This document shows positions 45,401-53,104 of a stretch of 64,000 bases of DNA, piece after piece. The notes under the pieces were generated by a model. It made no database searches, had not been told where the DNA came from, and saw only the letters and a list, made by a program, of their open reading frames with translations. How positions within the stretch are numbered: the stretch's first letter is position 1; the number at the start of each line of letters is the position of its first letter. The position numbers and the translations under genes were made by a program. Source of the DNA: [Eubacterium] yurii (GTDB lineage: Bacteria; Bacillota; Clostridia; Peptostreptococcales; Filifactoraceae); NCBI GenBank assembly GCA_900167215.1, contig FUZS01000007.1:62001-126000 (forward strand), read 5' to 3'.

Positions 45401-45633
45401 TAAATACTCCACCTAAAAACAACACTCAAGTACAAAATCAAAATAACAATCCTCCGACAGTTACTGCACCTACAGATAAAAAAGAAAATACAAATCCACC
45501 GGTGCAAAACAATAATCCTCCGCCTGCAATGGAAGACAAGGCTCCTCCTGAGACGAAACAGCCTAAGGAAGAAGAAAATCCTCCTGACAAAAACTATGAC
45601 GGTGATGGCAATGGAGACAATGTAATATTTTAA
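42451..45633 (+). CDS. mrdA: Penicillin-binding protein 2, long form with insertions and a proline-rich tail
   Basis: A 1060-residue class B transpeptidase that cross-links lateral peptidoglycan. It has a single N-terminal helix (about 15-33), a pedestal starting PAPRGEIRDKNGV, catalytic Ser in PGSVFK (about 496), SNN (about 553), and KTGTAE (about 796). It exceeds the common 650-750 residues. The extra parts are a lengthened pedestal (about 100-260), about 80 residues of helical insertion between SNN and the GQGEHQYTPVQ box, about 65 residues between KTGTAE and WFVAYAP, and a low-complexity Pro/Asn/Gln tail from about 940. All catalytic motifs are intact. It overlaps mreD by 4 bp. Confidence 0.93.
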   Translation: MKPGDINNRFKYIYGFIALVCILIIMRILFLGIIEKENYRSIAEESIYKDITIPAPRGEIRDKNGVLLAGNKPIFTVTILKNEIENSKNSIKEKKLKINDVSKKISDILKKNNENIEDSFPISISKDAYIFTFDEEIKKWKKDNNIDDKMSAKEAFYKIADNFSKQSGIAIDENSSVFEIQKTLNEHGIYPPISVTGNMEYTRALDKEQWLSNYGIKDKKISAKEAFSKIRKNRLIDEKLTDAQARDILVIVDAMLSKKYLQYEPALISRDISQKTVAIIEEKIVDLSGVNVQVEPLRYYPQGNLASHILGQIGKISSSDEAYLEDERYSKSDYVGKSGIEFAFEKHLKGTNGYERVLVDSAGNKIKDIESKEGTAGNTVYLSIDAKLQKVAETSLEKTLKTLQVGGVYKSKWGDTKMRGATKVYKNANAGAIVALDIKTGKVLAMASYPSYDPNMFTDGLTQAQLKSLEPENPNDPLSPKPMFNAATMTAVQPGSVFKMITALAGLENGLDPYYSIEDKGFIEIGGVPFGNWLWNQERRTQGFENVVTALKDSNNYYFYCISVGYNYATDKKIPMGDMKNGTTILDMARRFGLDKKTGLEIYELSGKIPDPKTKYLQQQQNMKRDITSKMANYFKDITAKANEKQYEERINTIIGWTDENPSRSEIIKRLANLKVRSEKLEEVADLLKYTYFNHANWTTGDIFNMAIGQGEHQYTPVQIANYISAIANNGYLNKVSLVNKLVEKQTGKETLVQPEREKIAVSNPQNYYYIQQGMVDVSDEGTAKDIFAKFPVKVAAKTGTAETQGKIPTKDEVAYYMSHLGYYDVKKDDVLALAKKLKEKSTAKYKEEYYIKSAILSLNRSLTINDLDTFKETYGDYSWFVAYAPYDNPEIAVVTLLFQGGSGGHAGPATRDVIAQYMGLNKEEVKLNDEKDDLKIKVEQDQSNTQKKTYNYENTYTPNQNNYVQQNSSPTYTAPVEEKPKVVNTPPKNNTQVQNQNNNPPTVTAPTDKKENTNPPVQNNNPPPAMEDKAPPETKQPKEEENPPDKNYDGDGNGDNVIF

Positions 45634-45656
45634 TTAAGAAAAGGTGATAATACAAT

Positions 45657-46523
45657 ATGAAGAAAAATAATCTGAAAAAATATGTTATCTTAATATTGTT
45701 ATTATCATCTTTTTTTTATACATTTTTTTCCTACGTTCAAAAAAATTTTTTTCAAGTTTCAAATCACAATCTCCGGTTTCACTTCATAGATGTGGGACAG
45801 GGAGACAGTTCTCTTATAATAACACCAAAAGGTAATACCATCTTGATAGACGCCGGAGATGAGGCTCATGCCAAAAAGGTTGTAAGTTATATAAGAGAGC
45901 AAGGAATAGAAAAGCTTGATCTTGTAATAGCAACACATCCTGACGCCGATCATATAGGCGGAATGGATAAGGTGATTAAAAACTTCGACATAGATGTCTT
46001 TGCTATGCCTGATGTCTCAGCAAAAACAAATCAGTATAAGCAGATACAAAGAGAGCTTAAAGCAAAGAAAATGAGGGCGACAAGACTGTATCAAGGAGAT
46101 GAAGTACAAATTGATGACGACATAGACTTTGAAATACTCTCACCGGTAAAAGGCAAGAAATATGACGATACAAATGAATATTCCATAGTAGCAAAAATAG
46201 TGTACAAAGACACAAGCTTTATACTTATGGGAGATGCAACTATGGAAAATGAAGTCGACATCATAAATAATGTACCTGACATCGACATAGATGTACTAAA
46301 GCTTGGACATCACGGTAGCTCTACATCTTCGTCAGACTATTTCATCACCAAGACGTCTCCAAATATTGCCATAATTTCCTGTGGAAAAAACAACAAATAT
46401 GGACATCCACACCAGGAAGTAATGAGGGTACTAAAAAAACATGGGGTAACACCCTATCGTACAGATGAGATGGGAGATATTGTAATAACAAGTGACGGCA
46501 AAGAGATAAAATATATCAATTAA
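45657..46523 (+). CDS. ComEC-like metallo-beta-lactamase fold hydrolase, membrane-anchored or secreted
   Basis: A 288-residue protein with an N-terminal signal-anchor (about 8-28) and a metallo-beta-lactamase domain of the ComEC/Rec2 C-terminal type: FIDVGQGDSSLI, ILIDAGD, THPDADHIGG (metal ligands), ILMGDAT, and LKLGHHGSS near the end. In ComEC such a domain is thought to cut incoming DNA. The window's ComEC lacks it. The gene is 23 bp after PBP2 and so shares the mre transcript, which points instead to a wall- or surface-linked hydrolase. Substrate open. Confidence 0.85.
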   Translation: MKKNNLKKYVILILLLSSFFYTFFSYVQKNFFQVSNHNLRFHFIDVGQGDSSLIITPKGNTILIDAGDEAHAKKVVSYIREQGIEKLDLVIATHPDADHIGGMDKVIKNFDIDVFAMPDVSAKTNQYKQIQRELKAKKMRATRLYQGDEVQIDDDIDFEILSPVKGKKYDDTNEYSIVAKIVYKDTSFILMGDATMENEVDIINNVPDIDIDVLKLGHHGSSTSSSDYFITKTSPNIAIISCGKNNKYGHPHQEVMRVLKKHGVTPYRTDEMGDIVITSDGKEIKYIN

Positions 46524-46801
46524 ATCATTTTTTATACCAATACCATTTCCTTAGTGGAATAATTTTATATTTCAACAATAGTTACAGTAAAGCTAAGTCT
46601 TAATTTTTTTTTAATATTTGACTTTGCCCTTTATAAATTTATTTTACTATTCTTGAGATACATTGATATAAAATACTATATATTTTTAAATAACTGTACG
46701 TTTTTATAGTTATTATATGATTTTTGAGTTTTAAAAATATATAATCTTGTTATAAATATGGAAAACAGCGATAAATACAAAGTATACGGAGGTGATACAT
46801 C

Positions 46802-48088
46802 ATGAATATAGTAAAATATAAGAATAATCAAAGTCTTGAAGAAAAGATACAGATACTCTCTGATTCTGCAAAATATGATGTATCATGCTCTTCAAGCGGA
46901 TCTAAGAGGCAAAATAAAGGCGGACTTGGAAACGCACATGTATCAGGAATATGCCATAGCTGGACAAGTGACGGCAGATGTGTATCTCTTCTGAAGATTT
47001 TGATGACAAATAAGTGCATATATGACTGCTCCTACTGTATCAATCGCAGCTCCAACACTGATATCAAAAGAGCCATATTTGAGGTACAGGAAATTGTGGA
47101 TCTGACTATTAATTTTTATAGAAGAAACTATATCGAAGGTTTATTTTTAAGTAGCGGAGTGTATAAAAATCCGAATTACACTATGGAACTTCTATATCAA
47201 GTCGCATACAAGCTTAGAGAAGAAGAAAATTTCAACGGATATATACACATGAAAGCCATACCTGGCGCAGATAAGTTACTAATAGACAAAGTAGCTTCTC
47301 TTGTGGACAGGATGAGTGTAAATATTGAACTTCCCTCAGAAGAAAGCCTCAAAAAACTTGCACCGCAAAAAGACAGGCAGAGCATATTCTTGCCTATGTA
47401 TCATATGAAAAATCACACTCTTATGATAAGTGACGAGAAAAAGCATTTTAAACACACACCATCATATATACCTGCCGGTCAGACCACTCAGATGATAATA
47501 GGAGCAAGTAATGAAAGCGACCTTTCCATACTCAAGCTCACTGAAGCACTCTATGACAAGGTAATGCTTAAAAGAGTGTATTTTTCAGCATATATTCCTG
47601 TAAATGAAGGCTCTAATCTACCTGCAATAACTTCTACTCCCCCACTTAAAAGGGAAAGCAGACTATATCAGGCTGATTGGCTACTGAGATTTTACGGATT
47701 TAAGGCAGATGAGATTTTGAACGAAAAAAATCCGTTCTTTGACCTTGAACTTGATCCCAAGAGCAACTGGGCATTGAATAACCTCCACCTCTTCCCTGTT
47801 GAAATAAACAGCTGTAGTTATGAAATGCTACTTAAAATCCCCGGCATAGGAATAATTTGTGCCAAGAGGATAATAAGGGCAAGAAAATATGCGAGTGTCA
47901 GCTTTGAAACCTTGAAAAAATTGGGAGCTGTAGTAAAAAGAGCAAAATATTTTATCACTTGCAGAGGCAAGTTCTACGGAGATATAAAAATGGATGAGCT
48001 AAGTATCAGACAAAATATAAAGCCTAAGGCAAAAAAAGAAAGCCCTTATGAACAGCTGACTTTTGACAGCTTTATCAATGCTGTCTGA
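46802..48088 (+). CDS. Putative DNA modification/repair radical SAM protein (TIGR03916 type)
   Basis: A 428-residue radical SAM enzyme. The iron-sulphur site is CIYDCSYC (about 72-79), of the CxxxCxxC form. The N-terminal SCSSSGSKRQNKGG is typical of the family that travels with a uracil-DNA-glycosylase-like partner. The C-terminal part has a helix-hairpin-helix DNA-binding motif (LLKIPGIGIICAKRIIRARKY, about 344-364). The family is predicted to act on damaged DNA in a spore photoproduct lyase-like way; its reaction is unproved. A very strong ribosome site (CGGAGGTGA) precedes the ATG. Its usual partner (TIGR03915) lies at 49861-50619, after an intervening gene. Confidence 0.88.
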   Translation: MNIVKYKNNQSLEEKIQILSDSAKYDVSCSSSGSKRQNKGGLGNAHVSGICHSWTSDGRCVSLLKILMTNKCIYDCSYCINRSSNTDIKRAIFEVQEIVDLTINFYRRNYIEGLFLSSGVYKNPNYTMELLYQVAYKLREEENFNGYIHMKAIPGADKLLIDKVASLVDRMSVNIELPSEESLKKLAPQKDRQSIFLPMYHMKNHTLMISDEKKHFKHTPSYIPAGQTTQMIIGASNESDLSILKLTEALYDKVMLKRVYFSAYIPVNEGSNLPAITSTPPLKRESRLYQADWLLRFYGFKADEILNEKNPFFDLELDPKSNWALNNLHLFPVEINSCSYEMLLKIPGIGIICAKRIIRARKYASVSFETLKKLGAVVKRAKYFITCRGKFYGDIKMDELSIRQNIKPKAKKESPYEQLTFDSFINAV

Positions 48089-48153
48089 TACAACTTATCA
48101 CAAATCAGCTAATATCAAGAATTAATATGGATATTTATACTTTTTCTTTTAAT

Positions 48154-48409
48154 CTCAACTTTCCTACTAAAAAACTCATAAAATTATTGAATTTTAAGTA
48201 TATTTTAAAAATACAATCTTTAATTCTTAATGTATTTTTTCACTGATTAAGTTTAATACTAATCACCATTTATAATGTCAAGTGGTTATTTTAAATAACT
48301 CTATGCATTGTAGAAATTTTAAATAACTTTTTTGTAAGATAATTACATGGTTTTTTAACTGGTTTTTAGTATGAACTAAAATTACGATAATTTTAATGGG
48401 AAAGTTGAG
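48154..48409. repeat. Interspersed repeat B, copy 3, interrupted by repeat A
   Basis: A unit with outer ends CTCAACTTTCC and GGGAAAGTTGAG. At 48256-48372 it contains a complete family A element, leaving about 139 bp of B sequence. The B ends are well kept, so the A insertion is younger than the B copy. Confidence 0.75.
48256..48372. repeat. Interspersed repeat A, copy 4, nested in repeat B
   Basis: A 117-bp unit from ATACTAATCACC to GGTTTTTAGTAT. Its core (TTATTTTAAATAACTCTATGC) matches copy 5 at 63756-63871 read in reverse. These two form a subfamily distinct from copies 1-3. Confidence 0.85.
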
Positions 48410-48519
48410 TTAAGAATAGTACATGAAATACAGGGTATAAAATAATATGTAATTTAAGTTTAAGTATTTAAAAGTATATTTTTACATAGAAAATGAGTAT
48501 TTAGCGAAAGGAAATACAA

Positions 48520-49656
48520 ATGTATGTAACATTTACAACATTATATTTTTCTATAGTTGTCTTGATATTTACATTTACTTTATTAAAATTTTCTGACAGA
48601 TTTCACCCATATTTTCAAAATTCGCCAAGTCAATTTAAACTCTATTATAAAATAACAATTATTATCATGATAATATTAATAATTATAATAGGTTTAATAT
48701 ATAAATATTGTTATCTACAAGAAATAAATATGAATCCCGCTAAAAATGAAGTGTATAGACTTGAACAGGCAAATTATAATATTTATATTCAAGATAATGG
48801 CAGTGCTGATGTAGAACATTTGTTAAAGCTTCATAGGAATAAAAATTCACCCATTAAAGAATCTAAAAATTTCATAAGTTATGAGTTTCAAGAAATAGGA
48901 AATATATCTGACATCCAAGTATTTGTAAATGATAAAAAAATGTATAAGGATGTTTCAAAGATGAATGGTACGTATACAACTTATTCTAAAAATAATAAAA
49001 ATAATATAGATATTTATTTGCCTTACTTCAATAAAGAGATTAATATAAAGCTAAAATATTTTGTTGAAAATGCTTTAGTTAGAGATAAAGATAATAATCT
49101 GACATATTATAATACTTTTATTTCGTATCGCAGTGGATTGAGTTACAATACACAGTTTAAAGGTAGTATAAAATTTTTTATGGCGAAGAATTATATGTAT
49201 AAGTTTGCTGCTGACTCTAAAGATTTGTATTTAGACACTAAGAAAGATACAAAAAACATAGCACAGATATATTTTGAGAATAAATTACCTTATGCGAAAA
49301 ATCCTATTAATAGTAATGGGGAAGACGCAGTAAAAAGATATGATAAGTTTGATGATAGAGGAGATTATATGAAAGATTTTTCAATCACTACAAGAATTGA
49401 CATTAAGGGTATTGAAAAATTAAACGTCAAAGAAATATCTTATCTTAAAGAAGGTGCTTATTCTATAGATAAACTTAACATACTAAATAATGAAAATAAT
49501 AAGAAATACTCAGATATTTTATTTGTATATGGCTTCTATGTATCATCTTTCACAAGAGGAAATTGGTTTTTTCTAATTATATCATCACCAATAATTTATT
49601 GCTATTATAAGAAAAAGCTAAAAGAATATTGGCAATACTTGTCAAATAGAGTTTAG
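48520..49656 (+). CDS. Membrane protein with a large extracytoplasmic domain, DUF2207-like
   Basis: A 378-residue protein with two N-terminal hydrophobic segments (about 5-22 and 44-66), an external domain of about 280 residues and one C-terminal membrane segment (about 346-361). The start of the external domain, YNIYIQDNGSADVEHLL, followed by a beta-rich stretch ending in LKYFVENALV, resembles the DUF2207 immunoglobulin-like domain. I hold this loosely. It separates two DNA-repair genes that are usually adjacent, and repeats lie on its left. Confidence 0.55.
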   Translation: MYVTFTTLYFSIVVLIFTFTLLKFSDRFHPYFQNSPSQFKLYYKITIIIMIILIIIIGLIYKYCYLQEINMNPAKNEVYRLEQANYNIYIQDNGSADVEHLLKLHRNKNSPIKESKNFISYEFQEIGNISDIQVFVNDKKMYKDVSKMNGTYTTYSKNNKNNIDIYLPYFNKEINIKLKYFVENALVRDKDNNLTYYNTFISYRSGLSYNTQFKGSIKFFMAKNYMYKFAADSKDLYLDTKKDTKNIAQIYFENKLPYAKNPINSNGEDAVKRYDKFDDRGDYMKDFSITTRIDIKGIEKLNVKEISYLKEGAYSIDKLNILNNENNKKYSDILFVYGFYVSSFTRGNWFFLIISSPIIYCYYKKKLKEYWQYLSNRV

Positions 49657-49860
49657 AATTCCCTGTTCATTACAAGTATATTTGTTAGCATTGAGTCAAA
49701 AATTAGCTAATTTCCCAAGTCTATCAACACTAATACTAAACTCCATTATGCTTTTTTTCTGAGTCATTATTTTTTTATTAAGTGTTGCACTTATATTGTA
49801 AACCTAAAATTAAATAAATTACACGGCTTAATTTAAATAAAATATACAGAGGTAAATATT

Positions 49861-50619
49861 TTGAAAAATGACGATATTGCAAAAGAAAAATTCATCTATG
49901 TGTATGACGGCAGTTTTGAAGGCTTTTTGTCCTGCGTCTATACCTTTTATAAAGAAAGAGATATTATAAAGGACATTAGGTCAGACGATGAACAGATGCA
50001 ATTTTTCAGCTCATTTAAAAACATAACTTCAAATAAGGAACATTTTGACATAGTCTATGACTCCATTCAAGACAAGATGTCCTTTAACTGTCTAAACACT
50101 ATATACTACGCATTTTTATCAGAAGAGGATAAAAGAGAAATAAAGATACTTGATTATATAATGCTGGGTTTTAAAATAGGAGCAAAGGTTGAAAATATGC
50201 TGGCAAATCCTTCAGTGCTTGATGTTTTGAAAATGGCAAAAAAGACCTCTTCAGAGAGACATAAGTTTTTAGGGCTGCTGAGATTTAAACAGCTAAAAAA
50301 TACTTTGATTTCCTTTATAGAGCCGACTTGCAACATACTTCCCCTACTTGGCAATCACTTTGCTAAGAGATATTCAAATGAAAACTTTATGATTTACGAC
50401 TTGAAAAGGGAGTATATGTTACTTTATGACAAAACAAAAATTTCCTTTTTTTCAATAGCAAAAACATATATACAAGAATTTATAGATTATCCTGATGAAT
50501 TTGAAAATTTTTGGAGGACATACCATAAGACCATGGGTATAGAATCAAGAAAAAATGACAGATGCCAAAAAAACCATATGCCTGTAAAATACTGGAAGAA
50601 CTTACCTGAAATGAATTAA
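49861..50619 (+). CDS. TIGR03915-family putative DNA repair protein (DUF4130)
   Basis: A 252-residue cytosolic protein that matches the small partner of the TIGR03916 radical SAM enzyme. The start FIYVYDGSFEGFLSCVYTFY (about 12-31) and the end MPVKYWKNLPEM are family hallmarks; in many genomes this domain is fused to a uracil-DNA-glycosylase domain, which is absent here. SSERHKFLGLLRFKQL (about 129-144) is the conserved central helix. The start is TTG at 49861 with AGAGG eight bases upstream. Function is predicted from association only. Confidence 0.85.
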   Translation: MKNDDIAKEKFIYVYDGSFEGFLSCVYTFYKERDIIKDIRSDDEQMQFFSSFKNITSNKEHFDIVYDSIQDKMSFNCLNTIYYAFLSEEDKREIKILDYIMLGFKIGAKVENMLANPSVLDVLKMAKKTSSERHKFLGLLRFKQLKNTLISFIEPTCNILPLLGNHFAKRYSNENFMIYDLKREYMLLYDKTKISFFSIAKTYIQEFIDYPDEFENFWRTYHKTMGIESRKNDRCQKNHMPVKYWKNLPEMN

Positions 50620-50696
50620 TAAAAAATAAATTGCAGTATAATACAACTTTGTATTAACTTTGCAACAAAAATTGCAATAAATATTTATTTTTTCAC

Positions 50697-50725
50697 TTGA
50701 TTAATTAGATAAACTATGTTAGAAT
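50697..50725 (+). promoter_or_regulatory. Promoter of the cold-shock gene
   Basis: TTGATT (50697-50702), a 17-nt spacer and TAGAAT (50720-50725). Transcription would start near 50732, giving an untranslated leader of about 137 nt. Long leaders of this kind are typical of cspA-class mRNAs and usually make their translation cold-responsive. Confidence 0.65.
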
Positions 50726-50868
50726 GTGTCAGTAATAAAACGTGTTTGGAAAGAAAAAGAGTTTGTGTGTTGCCCTTAAGTAATATAATTAGTAAAGGTT
50801 ATACGATGCTTTTTTATTAATTCCAGAGTTTTAGATTTACTATTATTATATTTTTAGGAGGCAGTACA

Positions 50869-51066
50869 ATGACTGGCAAGGTAAAATGGTTTAACGCAGA
50901 AAAAGGATTCGGATTTATCGAAAGAGAAGGCGGAGATGACGTATTCGTACATTTCACAGCCATCCAAACAGACGGTTTTAAGACTCTTGATGAAGGACAA
51001 AACGTTGAGTTTGAAATAACTGACGGTGCAAGAGGACCACAAGCGGCTAACGTAGTAAAATTGTAA
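50869..51066 (+). CDS. Cold-shock protein (CspA/CspB family)
   Basis: A 65-residue single OB-fold nucleic-acid chaperone. The two RNA-binding motifs are present as KGFGFIER (RNP1, about 13-20) and DVFVHF (RNP2, about 25-30), with the usual W8 in [10 protein letters not shown]. It binds single-stranded RNA and DNA and melts secondary structure. A strong AGGAGG precedes the start. It lies before a DEAD-box helicase gene, a functionally matching neighbour, though a hairpin and 430 bp separate them. Confidence 0.95.
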   Translation: MTGKVKWFNAEKGFGFIEREGGDDVFVHFTAIQTDGFKTLDEGQNVEFEITDGARGPQAANVVKL

Positions 51067-51073
51067 CAAATTG

Positions 51074-51104
51074 ATGACCGAGAATACCGGGTATTCTCGG
51101 TCAT
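51074..51104 (+). terminator. Strong hairpin past the cold-shock gene
   Basis: ATGACCGAGAATAC (51074-51087) and GTATTCTCGGTCAT (51091-51104) form a perfect 14-bp stem closed by the three-base loop CGG. There is no real T-run after it, so it may act as a 3' stabiliser or a weak terminator. Confidence 0.65.
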
Positions 51105-51499
51105 ATTAATGTACAGAAGATATAATAATAGAAAAGATCCAAGTTTTTCATATTTTCTTTTAGATTTATATTTATATAAAGTTGTATACTTTGATATTGA
51201 AAGATATTTTGACTTATTACAAATTAAAAAATTTGTAATAGATTTCAATTCATTACAACTATAAAAAAATAAAATAATATAGATTGAAAATGCATATTTA
51301 TACTAAGGATTCATATAATTTATGGACATTATTCATACAAAGGACTATCTAAAATATAATCAAGTTATGAATATTATGGTGGACTTATCCACAAAATTAA
51401 GCTACTTATCTATATAAGCTTAGCATATGCAAAATAATAAGATTGTCGATTAATTTGGATTTTATATCACCAAGCCTTCCATAAATTTAAGGAGAAAAT
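51105..51499. other. Gene-free region upstream of the DEAD-box helicase
   Basis: About 395 bp of AT-rich sequence that must hold the helicase promoter and leader. No repeat family, riboswitch or clear promoter was recognised in it. Confidence 0.4.
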
Positions 51500-53053
51500 A
51501 TGAAATTTAGAGAACTAACAGATATTAACGAAAATATACTCAAGGCTATAGACGCCATGGATTTTGAAGAAATGACGCAAATACAGGAACAGATAGTGCC
51601 TGTTGCAGTCAACAAATGCGATGTCATTGGACAGTCACAGACAGGAACAGGAAAAACTGTAGCCTTTGGTATACCTTTAATACAAAATCTTGACCTTGAA
51701 GAAGAAAAAATTCAATCAGTGATTATGACTCCAACAAGAGAGCTTGCAATTCAGGTGTCTGATGAAATAAACAGACTGCTTAAGTTTTTACCTACAAAAG
51801 CTGTAGCACTATATGGAGGAGAAGAAATCACAAGACAGATAAAAAGACTTAAGGACAGACCTGCTATCATAGTAGCTACTCCGGGCAGACTGATGGATCA
51901 CATCAGAAGAAGAACAGTAAAGACTGAGTATATCAATACAGTTGTATTGGATGAGGCTGACGAAATGCTGTCTATGGGCTTTGTTGAAGACATAGAAGAG
52001 ATACTCGAACAAATGCCCAACCGAAGTATAACTATGCTTTTCTCAGCAACTATGCCTGACAGAATTAAAAAAATCAGCGAGAAATTCTTAAAAGACCCTC
52101 TTTTTGTCAAAGTAGAAAGAAAAACTCTGACAGTGGATGCCATAGATCAAAAATACATTCAAATACAGGAAAGCGAAAAATTTGATGCACTTTGCAGACT
52201 GCTTGACATATATCAGCCGCCTCTTTGTATAATTTTCGGCAGAACAAAAAGAAGAGTCGATGAACTGATATCAGGTCTTCAACTTAGAGATTACAAGGTT
52301 GAAGGTATACATGGCGATATGAAGCAAGACAGAAGAGAAAAGGTGCTTGAAAGATTTAAAAAAGGAAATATCAGAATACTTGTGGCAACAGATGTAGCTG
52401 CAAGAGGTCTGGATATATCAGGAGTAACACACGTAATTAACTTTGACCTGCCTCAAGAAATTGAAGGCTATGTACACAGGATAGGAAGAACAGGAAGAGC
52501 AGGTAAAAGCGGAGTATCATTTACCTTTGTACATCCAAAGGAAATGGAGTTCTTGCAAGAGATAGAACACCATACTAAGAGCAAGATGGAAAAATTCAAA
52601 AATCCGACAGTATCACAGGCAAAAGAGGCTATCTATCTAAGGGCAACTGATAAAATAGTAGATTTGATGGATTTGGATTATGAAAAAGAAGAACAACTGG
52701 AAAAGATAGCTCAAAGTCTACTTGAAAGATACAAAGCTGTAGATATTATATCTGCAGCACTTAGAGTTATGACTAAAAATGATAAAAAACAGGCATATGT
52801 AAAACTCACAAGCGAAAGACCTCTCACACTTAGCAAAAAATATAGAAAAAATGTTGAAAAGAGAAACAATCCTCACGGAGATGGCAAGAGAAAATTCCAC
52901 AAAAAAGGCGAAAACAGAACTTTTGACTATAAAAAGGATAAGAAAAACCGTGATGGGAAGAGATATGACGACAAAAATCATGGAAGTAAATCATGGTCTG
53001 ACAAAAAAGATGATAGGAAAAAAGAATATAGAAAATTCGATAAGAAAAAATAA
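51500..53053 (+). CDS. cshA: DEAD-box RNA helicase (CshA/DeaD type)
   Basis: A 517-residue ATP-dependent RNA helicase. It has a Q-motif region (FEEMTQIQEQIVP, about 23-35), motif I SQTGTGKT, PTRELA, TPGRL, motif II DEAD (about 153-156), SAT, and the C-terminal core RGLD and HRIGRTGRAG. The last 80 residues are basic and rich in Lys/Asp/Arg, typical for RNA-binding tails of CshA-like helicases that help ribosome assembly and RNA decay at low temperature. The symbol follows family resemblance. A cold-shock gene lies upstream. Confidence 0.92.
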   Translation: MKFRELTDINENILKAIDAMDFEEMTQIQEQIVPVAVNKCDVIGQSQTGTGKTVAFGIPLIQNLDLEEEKIQSVIMTPTRELAIQVSDEINRLLKFLPTKAVALYGGEEITRQIKRLKDRPAIIVATPGRLMDHIRRRTVKTEYINTVVLDEADEMLSMGFVEDIEEILEQMPNRSITMLFSATMPDRIKKISEKFLKDPLFVKVERKTLTVDAIDQKYIQIQESEKFDALCRLLDIYQPPLCIIFGRTKRRVDELISGLQLRDYKVEGIHGDMKQDRREKVLERFKKGNIRILVATDVAARGLDISGVTHVINFDLPQEIEGYVHRIGRTGRAGKSGVSFTFVHPKEMEFLQEIEHHTKSKMEKFKNPTVSQAKEAIYLRATDKIVDLMDLDYEKEEQLEKIAQSLLERYKAVDIISAALRVMTKNDKKQAYVKLTSERPLTLSKKYRKNVEKRNNPHGDGKRKFHKKGENRTFDYKKDKKNRDGKRYDDKNHGSKSWSDKKDDRKKEYRKFDKKK

Positions 53054-53060
53054 TTTTTAA

Positions 53061-53086
53061 AAGGCACAATATACAGTGCCTTTTTT
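53061..53086. terminator. Terminator between convergent cshA and TRIC genes
   Basis: AAGGCAC (53061-53067) and GTGCCTT (53076-53082) with an 8-nt loop, followed by TTTT on the plus strand and by TTTTAAAAATTA on the minus strand. It fits both transcripts. Confidence 0.8.
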
Positions 53087-53104
53087 GATTCAAAACTCTT
53101 GATA

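Noticed and set aside
49729-49850. A possible further copy of repeat A starting ATACTAAACTCC
   Set aside because: Only the left tip matches; no right end or core similarity was found within the expected length.
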